From: Egibacteraceae bacterium
GTDB taxonomy: Bacteria; Actinomycetota; Nitriliruptoria; Euzebyales; Egibacteraceae
Length of the DNA stretch: 46,474 nt
Direction of reading: 5' to 3'
NCBI GenBank assembly: GCA_040905805.1
Contig: JBBDQS010000003.1
Location: forward strand, 17,630-64,103
The notes beneath the pieces were generated by a model. The model ran no database searches and had not been told where the DNA came from. It saw only the letters and a list, made by a program, of their open reading frames with translations. Position numbers and translations under genes: made by a program. Positions 40,415 through 46,474 of the stretch are shown here, in pieces; within the stretch, counting starts at the first letter, position 1, and each line of letters begins with the position of its first letter.

Positions 40415-42430
40415 ATGCCGAGTATGGGACTGCGCGGCCGCCTGGCTCTGTTCTTCGTCGTGATCACCATCGCGCCCATGACCGTGGGCATGGCAGGGGT
40501 GCAGGCCCAGAGCACCGCCCAGCTGCGCGACCGCCTGGCCGGCGAGCTCGCCCGGGCCGGCGCCTCCGCCGCGGCCCTCGTCGAGGCGGCGAGGCTCCGG
40601 GCGGACGACCTCGCCGACGACCTTGCGATCCGCGACGGGCTGGCCGGCGCGCTCACCGGTCCGGCCGCCGCGGAGGCGTGGCTCGACCGCCAGCCGGCGG
40701 TCGCGCGTGCCGGCGTCACCGTCCTGGCCACCCCCGAAGGCCAGCTTCTCGCCGCCCGCCGGCCGGAGCCGCCCGGGGGGCAGGCGCCCGAGACGGTCGC
40801 GGGGGCGGCTGCCGTGGTCGCCGCGCGTCCCGACGCTCCCGCGGGGGAGCTCCTGCTGGCGGTGCGCGTGGTGGCCGATGCCGGGCTCGTGGCGGTGGCG
40901 GTATGGCTCGACGAGGCGCTCCTCGGCCAGGTCGCCCACGACCCCCCCCCGGGCAGCGGCGCGGCGTTCGTCGCGGACGGCCGCGTGCTGGCCGCCACCG
41001 GCCCCGCGCCCGCCGTGTCGCAGCTGCCGCCGGCAGGGCAGGTGGAGGACCTGGCGGTCGATGGCGAGTCGACCCTGGTCTGGGTGCAGGACCTTGTGAA
41101 CGCCCCCGGGTCGCAGCTGGTCCTCTGGGCGCCGCGACCCGGTCCGCCCGGTCTGGGGCTCCGGATCGCGGTCCTGACGCTGGCGGTGGTCGCTGCGGCG
41201 GGCATCGGGTGGTGGCTCGCACGGTCGGTGATCGCCCCGGTGCAGCGGGCGGCCGACGTCGCTCGTGCTGTGGCCGGCGGGGACCTGTCGCAGCGTCTGC
41301 AGCCGTCCGGCGGCCGGGAGCTCACCGACCTGGGCGAGGCGCTGAACACGATGACCACCGAGCTGGCGACGCGCCTGGCCGAGGTCGAACGCAGCCGTGA
41401 CGAGCTGCGCCGCTCGCTCTCGCGCCTGGGCGACGCGCTGTCCGGAAGCCTCGACCTGGACCGGATGCTGACCGTGGTGGTGGAGACCGCCGCAACCACC
41501 CTGCGTGCCGACGGTGCGGCCATCCTGCTGCCGACCGGCGACGGGGACGCCCTGGACGTCAAGGCCGCCCGCGGGTGGGGTGCGACCGGACGCGTCGACC
41601 GCTACGAGGAGGTCGCCGCCGGCGTGGTCCGCACCGGCCAGCCCGTCCTGCTGGCGGACCGCGCGACGGCCTCGCCTGCCCGTGCGGCCACCGAGCCCGA
41701 CGAGCCGTACCTTCTCGCGGTCCCCTTCCAGGGGCGCGGCCGCACCAACGGCGCGCTCGTCCTGGTGCGCGACGAGGCCGCCGGCCCCTTCGACGAGGTG
41801 GACCTCGACACCGCTCGGGGCATCGCCACCGGTGTCGCCGTGGCGATCGACAACGTCCGTCTCCACGAGGAGACCGAGCGGCTGTCGCTGACCAACCCGG
41901 TGACCGGCCTGTGGAACATCCGCTACTTCGAGCCGCAGGCAGACAAGGAGCTGGAGCGGGCTCGGCGCGCCAACGAAGGAGGCGATGGGACCCGGACTGT
42001 CTCGGTCCTGGCGATCGACCTCGACCACTTCGGTCGGATCAACAAGGAGTACGACCAGGCGGCCGGCGACGCGGCGCTGGCGGAGGTCGGCCGGCGTCTC
42101 CAGGAAGCCACCCGCGACCCCGACGTGGTCACCCACCCTCACGGGGAGGAGTTCGCCGTGCTGCTGCCTGACACGGGCTACGACGGTGCCCTGCAGGTCG
42201 CCGAGCGGATGCGCTCCGCGGTCGGCCACACGCCGCTCGCGCTGCCCGTCGGGTCGCGGCCCGGCACGGTCGATCTGCGTGTCACCTGCAGCGTGGGGGT
42301 CGCGACGTTCCCACAGCACGCCCATGACCGCGCCACCCTCTACCGGGCGGCGGACCGGGCGATGCAGCGCGCGAAGGAGCAGGGACGCGACCGGGTCGTC
42401 GGTGCGGAGGAACTCGGTCCCGCCGAGTAG
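40415..42430 (+). CDS. Membrane sensor with HAMP, GAF and degenerate GGDEF domains
   Basis: The 671-residue protein has membrane segments at about 8-28 and 250-270 around an extracytoplasmic sensor region. A HAMP domain (about 270-325, I-A-P-V-Q-R-A-A-D-V-A-R-A-V-A-G-G-D-L-S) is followed by a GAF domain (about 340-485, ending D-T-A-R-G-I-A-T-G-V-A-V-A-I-D-N). A GGDEF-type domain (about 490-660) has V-T-G-L-W-N-I-R-Y-F and I-D-L-D-H-F-G-R-I-N. The active loop is P-H-G-E-E-F instead of x-G-G-D/E-E-F, so catalysis of c-di-GMP synthesis is doubtful. ATG 40415 is used; 40424 is also possible. Confidence 0.88.
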   Translation: MPSMGLRGRLALFFVVITIAPMTVGMAGVQAQSTAQLRDRLAGELARAGASAAALVEAARLRADDLADDLAIRDGLAGALTGPAAAEAWLDRQPAVARAGVTVLATPEGQLLAARRPEPPGGQAPETVAGAAAVVAARPDAPAGELLLAVRVVADAGLVAVAVWLDEALLGQVAHDPPPGSGAAFVADGRVLAATGPAPAVSQLPPAGQVEDLAVDGESTLVWVQDLVNAPGSQLVLWAPRPGPPGLGLRIAVLTLAVVAAAGIGWWLARSVIAPVQRAADVARAVAGGDLSQRLQPSGGRELTDLGEALNTMTTELATRLAEVERSRDELRRSLSRLGDALSGSLDLDRMLTVVVETAATTLRADGAAILLPTGDGDALDVKAARGWGATGRVDRYEEVAAGVVRTGQPVLLADRATASPARAATEPDEPYLLAVPFQGRGRTNGALVLVRDEAAGPFDEVDLDTARGIATGVAVAIDNVRLHEETERLSLTNPVTGLWNIRYFEPQADKELERARRANEGGDGTRTVSVLAIDLDHFGRINKEYDQAAGDAALAEVGRRLQEATRDPDVVTHPHGEEFAVLLPDTGYDGALQVAERMRSAVGHTPLALPVGSRPGTVDLRVTCSVGVATFPQHAHDRATLYRAADRAMQRAKEQGRDRVVGAEELGPAE

Positions 42431-42486
42431 CCGGGGACCTGCGGGGATAGGATGCCCGCATCAGCGAGCAAGGAAGGGTCGAACGC

Positions 42487-43362
42487 GTGCGTGCACGCAA
42501 GGCGGTCATCCCCGCTGCCGGGCTCGGGACACGGTTCCTGCCGGCGACCAAGGCGCAGCCGAAGGAGATGCTGCCGGTCGTCGACAAGCCGGCGATCCAG
42601 TACGTCGTCGAGGAGGCAGTCACCGCGGGTCTGGAGGACGTGCTCCTGGTGACCGGCCGCGGCAAGCGGGCGCTGGAGGACCACTTCGACGAGGCGGTGG
42701 AGCTCGAGCGCCAGCTGGCGGCGGCAGGCAAGGAGGATCTCCTCGCCGCTGTCCGGGCGGTGTCCCAGCTCGCAGCGGTGCACTACGTGCGGCAGGGCCA
42801 GCCCCTCGGGCTCGGTCATGCCGTCGGCTGCGCGCGCCACCACGTCGGCAAGGAGCCGTTCGCCGTGCTGCTCGGCGACGACCTCATCGGTGAGGACGAG
42901 CGTCTCCTGACCCGCATGGTCGACCTCTGCGAGGAGAGCCAACGGCCGGTGGTCGCCGTCATGGAGTTCGATGATGCGGCGCTGTCCAAGTACGGGGTGA
43001 TCGACGCGCAACCCGACCCCGAGCGCCCCGACGTGTTCGAGGTCCACGACATGGTCGAGAAGCCGGGCAAGGCCAACGCGCCGAGCAGGCTCTGCATCAT
43101 CGGTCGCTACGTCCTCACCCACGACATCTTCGACCACATCGCCCAGACCCGTCCCGGACGCGGCGGGGAGATCCAGCTCACCGACGCGATGAAGGCCCAG
43201 TGCCGCGAGGAGCCGATCCGGGCCATCAAGTTCAGCGGGGTGCGCTACGACGTGGGCGCCAAGCTGGAGTACCTGCGGGCGACGGTGGAGATCGCGTGCG
43301 GACGGCGAGACCTCGGGCCCGAGTTCCGCGCCTTCCTGGCCGACTACGTCAAGGGCTTCTGA
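42487..43362 (+). CDS. galU: UTP-glucose-1-phosphate uridylyltransferase
   Basis: The 291-residue nucleotidyltransferase starts at GTG after a good AAGGAAGG site. It has K-A-V-I-P-A-A-G-L-G-T-R-F-L-P-A-T-K-A and P-K-E-M-L-P-V-V-D-K-P, then V-L-L-G-D-D-L-I and V-E-K-P. It makes UDP-glucose for cell envelope sugars and trehalose or glycogen metabolism. The first residues are basic (R-A-R-K). It is followed after 4 bp by moeA, as in M. tuberculosis (Rv0993-Rv0994). Confidence 0.96.
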   Translation: MRARKAVIPAAGLGTRFLPATKAQPKEMLPVVDKPAIQYVVEEAVTAGLEDVLLVTGRGKRALEDHFDEAVELERQLAAAGKEDLLAAVRAVSQLAAVHYVRQGQPLGLGHAVGCARHHVGKEPFAVLLGDDLIGEDERLLTRMVDLCEESQRPVVAVMEFDDAALSKYGVIDAQPDPERPDVFEVHDMVEKPGKANAPSRLCIIGRYVLTHDIFDHIAQTRPGRGGEIQLTDAMKAQCREEPIRAIKFSGVRYDVGAKLEYLRATVEIACGRRDLGPEFRAFLADYVKGF

Positions 43363-43366
43363 GCGT

Positions 43367-44656
43367 ATGGGAGCGCCCGAGACCACGACCGGGGGGCACC
43401 ACTCCCACGGGGACCCGGCCGAGCTTGCCCCCCTCGCGGGCTACCGCCGGTCGGTGCTGGCCCGTGTCGAGCCGTTGGAGCCCATCGAGCTGCGCCTGCT
43501 GGAGGCCCACGGCAGCGTCCTCGCCGAGGACATCGTGGCGCCGGGGCCCGTGCCCGGCTTCGACAACTCGGCGATGGACGGCTACGCCGTGCAGGCCGAC
43601 GACGCCGACGCCGGCGCCGCCCTCCAGATCGTCGGGGAGGTCGCGGCGGGCACCGGTGACCTGCCGCGTGTCGGACCGGGCCAGGCCGTGCGCATCATGA
43701 CCGGGGCGCCGCTGCCGCCGGGAGCGGACGCGGTCGTCCCCGTCGAGGACACCGAGGAGCGCGACGGGCGTGTGCACCTGCGTGCGGGCGCCACGCGGTC
43801 CGCCCACATCCGGTCCGCGGGCGAGGACGTGGCCGCCGGCGACCAGATCCTCGCCACCGGGCGGCGGCTCGGGTCGGCCGACGTCGGGATGCTCGCCGCC
43901 GTCGGGCGTTCCCTGGTCCGCGTGCATCCCCGGCCCCGGGTGGCGGTGATCTCCACCGGCGACGAGCTCGTCGAGCCGGGGGCGCCCCTGGGGCCCGGCC
44001 AGATCCGCGACACCAACTCCTACACGCTCACCGCGCTCGCACGCGAGGCCGGTGCCACCGCCTTTCGGCAGGCGATCGTGGCGGACGACGAGCGGGCCCT
44101 GGTCGAAGCCTTCGACGGGGCCCTCACCCACGCGGACCTGCTGGTCACCAGCGGCGGGGTCAGTGCGGGCCGCTACGACCTCGTGAAGAAGGTGCTGGCA
44201 GACCTCGGCGACGTGGCCTTCACGAAGGTGGGCATGCGGCCCGGCATGCCCCAGGCCTTCGGCTTCCTCCAGGGACAGGCCCACCAGGGCCCGCCGATCC
44301 CGTGCTTCGGACTGCCGGGCAACCCCGTCAGCGCCTATGTCAGCTTCGAGATCTTCGTCCGTCCGGCCATTCGCCTGATGCAGGGGCGCACCGACCTCAA
44401 CCGCCAGCGCGTCCGGGCCGTCATGGAGACCGCGGTGCGCAGCGCACCGCACAAGGTCGAGTTCGTCCGCGTCCAGCTGCGCGACAGCCCCACCGGCTGG
44501 ACGGCGCGACCGACGGGGGAGCAGGGCAGCGGCATCCTGCGCAGCCTGGTCGACGCCGACGGGCTGGCCGAGATCGCCGAGGACTGCACCGACGTGGCCG
44601 CTGGTGACCCCGTGGTCGTGCACGTCCTGGTCGAGCACCCGGGCGGCAGCCGGTGA
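43367..44656 (+). CDS. moeA: Molybdopterin molybdotransferase MoeA
   Basis: The 429-residue enzyme inserts molybdate into adenylated molybdopterin. Family blocks are D-N-S-A-M-D-G-Y-A-V (about 66-75), I-M-T-G-A-P-L-P-P-G-A-D, V-A-V-I-S-T-G-D-E-L-V, T-S-G-G-V-S-A-G-R-Y-D and L-P-G-N-P-V-S-A. An N-terminal H-H-S-H-G-D stretch precedes the fold. Its stop overlaps moaC by 4 bp; moaC and mogA follow, forming a small molybdenum-cofactor operon. Earlier pathway genes (moaA, moaD, moaE) are not in this window. Confidence 0.95.
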   Translation: MGAPETTTGGHHSHGDPAELAPLAGYRRSVLARVEPLEPIELRLLEAHGSVLAEDIVAPGPVPGFDNSAMDGYAVQADDADAGAALQIVGEVAAGTGDLPRVGPGQAVRIMTGAPLPPGADAVVPVEDTEERDGRVHLRAGATRSAHIRSAGEDVAAGDQILATGRRLGSADVGMLAAVGRSLVRVHPRPRVAVISTGDELVEPGAPLGPGQIRDTNSYTLTALAREAGATAFRQAIVADDERALVEAFDGALTHADLLVTSGGVSAGRYDLVKKVLADLGDVAFTKVGMRPGMPQAFGFLQGQAHQGPPIPCFGLPGNPVSAYVSFEIFVRPAIRLMQGRTDLNRQRVRAVMETAVRSAPHKVEFVRVQLRDSPTGWTARPTGEQGSGILRSLVDADGLAEIAEDCTDVAAGDPVVVHVLVEHPGGSR

Positions 44657-45168
44657 GCGGTCGGCACCTGACCCACGTCGACGACCAGGGCCGTGCCCGG
44701 ATGGTCGACGTGGGTGGCAAGGACCGCACGGCGCGCCGCGCCGTGGCCAGCGCCCGCGTGCGGATGACGCCCGGGACGGCCGCGCTGCTGGTCGACGGGC
44801 GGCTGCCCAAAGGTGATGCGCTCGGGGTCGCCCGCCTGGCCGGCATCATGGCGGCCAAGCGCACCCCGGAGCTCATTCCGCTCTGCCACACGGTCGCGCT
44901 GACCAGCGTCGACGTCGAGATCGACGTGGATGCCGCCGACGGCCTCGCCACGGTCACGACCGTGGCGCACGCAACGGACCGCACCGGGGTCGAGATGGAG
45001 GCCCTGGTCGCGGCCAGCACGGCGGCGTTGGCGCTGTACGACATGGTCAAGGGCGTCGAGCGGGGCGTGGTGATCGAGCACGTGGCCCTCCAGGAGAAGA
45101 CGGGCGGCACCCACGGCGACTGGACTCGCGGCCAGCCGGCCGACCCCGATGACGAGGGCTGCGCATGA
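44653..45168 (+). CDS. moaC: Cyclic pyranopterin monophosphate synthase MoaC
   Basis: The 171-residue protein starts at GTG overlapping the moeA stop. Clear MoaC sequence: L-T-H-V-D-D-Q-G-R-A-R-M-V-D-V-G-G-K, A-K-R-T-P-E-L-I-P-L-C-H, V-E-M-E-A-L-V-A-A-S-T-A-A-L and Y-D-M-V-K-G-V. It makes cyclic pyranopterin monophosphate together with MoaA, the first step of molybdenum cofactor synthesis. The stop overlaps the mogA start (ATGA). Confidence 0.96.
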   Translation: MSGRHLTHVDDQGRARMVDVGGKDRTARRAVASARVRMTPGTAALLVDGRLPKGDALGVARLAGIMAAKRTPELIPLCHTVALTSVDVEIDVDAADGLATVTTVAHATDRTGVEMEALVAASTAALALYDMVKGVERGVVIEHVALQEKTGGTHGDWTRGQPADPDDEGCA

Positions 45169-45638
45169 GGGCCGTGGTCGTGACCGTGTCGACCCGGGCG
45201 GCGGCCGGTGTCTACGCCGACGAGGCCGGACCCCGGGTCGCGGAGCTGCTCGCGGGGGCGGGCTTCGAGGTGGGTGAGCCGGTCGTGGTCCCCGATGGCC
45301 GCGACGGCGTGCGCCAGGTCATCGTCTCGGCGTGCGAGCAGGCCGACCTCGTGGTGACCAACGGCGGCACGGGCCTGCACCCCAAGGACCAGACACCCGA
45401 GGCCACCCTGGACGCCGTGGACCGCCTGGCCCCCGGAATCCCCGAGGCGATGCGGGCGGCCTCGCAGGCGATCACCCCCATGGCGATGCTGTCGCGGGGG
45501 GTGGCGGGGCTGCGCGGCCAGACCCTGGTGATCAACCTGCCCGGTTCCCCGAAGGCCGCCGCCGAGAACCTCGCCACGGTGCTGCCGACCCTCGGTCACG
45601 CGGTCGACCAGCTGCGCGGCGGGGACCACGCCCGCTGA
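45165..45638 (+). CDS. MogA/MoaB family molybdenum cofactor protein
   Basis: The 157-residue protein has V-T-V-S-T-R-A-A-A-G, V-V-T-N-G-G-T-G-L-H-P-K-D-Q-T-P-E-A-T and I-N-L-P-G-S-P-K-A-A-A-E-N-L, the MoCF-domain pattern of MogA/MoaB, which adenylates molybdopterin before MoeA acts. It is the last gene of the moeA-moaC-mogA group. The 135-bp gap to the next gene contains no visible gene. Confidence 0.93.
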   Translation: MRAVVVTVSTRAAAGVYADEAGPRVAELLAGAGFEVGEPVVVPDGRDGVRQVIVSACEQADLVVTNGGTGLHPKDQTPEATLDAVDRLAPGIPEAMRAASQAITPMAMLSRGVAGLRGQTLVINLPGSPKAAAENLATVLPTLGHAVDQLRGGDHAR

Positions 45639-45773
45639 TTCTCTGCGGTGCCGGTCCGTGCGGTCAGCGCATGCCGGAACGGACCGGCCGGCGAGGGGGT
45701 CCGGCAGGCGGGAAAGCGGGGTCCTGCACGGGTTCCATCGGATTCGCGGCTCGCTCGACTACGGTCACGTTCC

Positions 45774-46325
45774 ATGAGCGTTCTGGTCGTGGTCTTGCTC
45801 GGTGGAGTCTGGGCTCTGATACTCCTCCCTGGCCCGTGGCAGGCACGGCGTCTCGGGTCGCCCCTGAACTCCATCGACGCATTCGAGCAGAGCATGAGCA
45901 GGCTTGCCCCACCCCGCACCCCGCCAGGGGGCCATGTCGTGGTGCTCGGCCGTCCCGATCGGGATGGGCCGCAGCGGCCGGTCTCCATCCCGACGCCGCC
46001 ATCGCCGTCCCCGGTCGCGTCTCGGACCCCGCGTGCACCCGGGCCGCGTCGTCCGTCGCCGCAGACGCTGGAGCGCCGACGCCAGGTCCTCGGTGTGCTC
46101 GCCATCGCCACGGCCGTGACCGGTCTCCTCGGTCTCCTGGTCGGCGGGTGGGCGTGGGTGCTGTTCGTGCTGGCCTACGCGTCGCTGTCCGGGTACATCG
46201 CGTTGCTGGTCCAGATCCGCACCCGTCGGGAGGAGGCGCACGACAAGCTGCACTACCTCCCGCCGCAGCCCGCCGTGCCACCCCTCACCTCCGGCGTGCG
46301 CATCCGGACCGCCCGCGGCGCGTGA
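45774..46325 (+). CDS. SepX/GlpR-like actinobacterial membrane protein
   Basis: The 183-residue protein has an N-terminal membrane segment (V-L-V-V-V-L-L-G-G-V-W-A-L-I-L-L-P), then N-S-I-D-A-F-E-Q-S-M-S-R-L and a Pro/Arg-rich linker. Two close membrane segments follow at about 105-145 (V-L-F-V-L-A-Y-A-S-L-S-G-Y-I-A-L-L). This topology and the place downstream of galU and moeA match the SepX family (Rv0996 in M. tuberculosis), a divisome membrane protein in Streptomyces. A function in cell division is inferred from topology and gene order. ATG 45774 is preferred over a longer frame. Confidence 0.72.
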   Translation: MSVLVVVLLGGVWALILLPGPWQARRLGSPLNSIDAFEQSMSRLAPPRTPPGGHVVVLGRPDRDGPQRPVSIPTPPSPSPVASRTPRAPGPRRPSPQTLERRRQVLGVLAIATAVTGLLGLLVGGWAWVLFVLAYASLSGYIALLVQIRTRREEAHDKLHYLPPQPAVPPLTSGVRIRTARGA

Positions 46326-46400
46326 CGCACGGGGGCGCGTCGGCGGCTGCCGGCCGGGTGTCCCGCTGCTAGCATCACGGTGCGCGCACGCCGCGTTGCA

Positions 46401-46474
46401 GGGGCTGTAGCTCAGTTGGTAGAGCGCCTCGGTCGCATCGAGGAGGCCTGGGGTTCGATTCCCCACAGCTCCAC
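46401..46474 (+). tRNA. tRNA-Ala (anticodon CGC), runs to window edge
   Basis: The cloverleaf is complete apart from the CCA tail. The acceptor stem GGGGCTG/CAGCTCC contains the G3-U70 pair that marks alanine tRNAs. The D-arm is GCTC/GAGC, the anticodon stem CCTCG/CGAGG with loop GTCGCAT (anticodon CGC), and the T-arm TGGGG-TTCGATT-CCCCA. Discriminator A at 46473 is followed by C at the last base, so part of a CCA end may be encoded beyond the window. It reads codon GCG. Confidence 0.95.

Noticed and set aside
1-46474. CRISPR array, rRNA genes, integrase or replication origin
   Set aside because: No spaced repeat array, rRNA sequence, recombinase motif or DnaA-box cluster was seen on either strand.

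Overview
The window is GC-rich, densely coding DNA from a high-GC Gram-positive bacterium. An F420-type LLM oxidoreductase, a DUF3516 helicase, an S4-domain protein and the block FmdB - 5-formyl-THF cyclo-ligase - galU - moeA - SepX-like protein (ordered as around Rv0991c-Rv0996 of Mycobacterium tuberculosis) point to Actinomycetota. Two secreted proteins with SLH-like repeats built around R-D-Q-M-A-S-F/L suggest a deep-branching lineage such as Nitriliruptoria/Euzebya. That placement is inference.

Region by region. 0.1-6.2 kb: a two-domain glyoxalase-like protein, an FMN 2-hydroxy-acid oxidase, a secreted subtilisin with SLH-like repeats, and the pair selU-like/ilvD. The selU-like gene is the most striking object here. 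It is a peroxiredoxin-like protein whose active-site cysteine codon is an in-frame TGA (U-L-F-C), followed by a hairpin resembling a bacterial SECIS element. 6.3-13 kb: a LuxR-type HTH remnant, a Uma2 nuclease gene flanked by 25-bp near-identical repeats, an S4-domain/helicase operon, malic enzyme and an LLM oxidoreductase. 13.1-15.0 kb: a group II intron with a reverse transcriptase, ending two bases before the start codon of a CDP-alcohol phosphatidyltransferase. 15.0-17.8 kb: that gene, an FNT channel and a Ca2+/Na+ exchanger.

18.0-25.0 kb: a minus-strand carotenoid operon (SLH protein, CrtA-like, CrtO/PYROXD2-like, CruF, glycosyltransferase, CrtI/CrtD-like). It suggests a hydroxylated, glycosylated and keto-substituted carotenoid. 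The glycosyltransferase/desaturase junction looks damaged or slipped. 25.1-29.7 kb: a complete sugar-type ABC importer, with a run of 15 C between the binding-protein and permease genes. 30.2-31.4 kb: a poor-quality stretch with decayed genes next to tRNA-Arg(CCU). 31.4-37.5 kb: tldD-tldE and an ABC exporter with two permeases. 37.5-46.5 kb: uppP, an SAF-domain protein, FmdB, 5-FCL, a HAMP-GAF-degenerate GGDEF protein, galU, moeA-moaC-mogA, a SepX-like membrane protein and tRNA-Ala(CGC) at the right edge.

Most genes form short operons with 4-bp ATGA or GTGA overlaps, so translational coupling is common. All functions are assigned by reading motifs in the translated sequence; no database search was possible.
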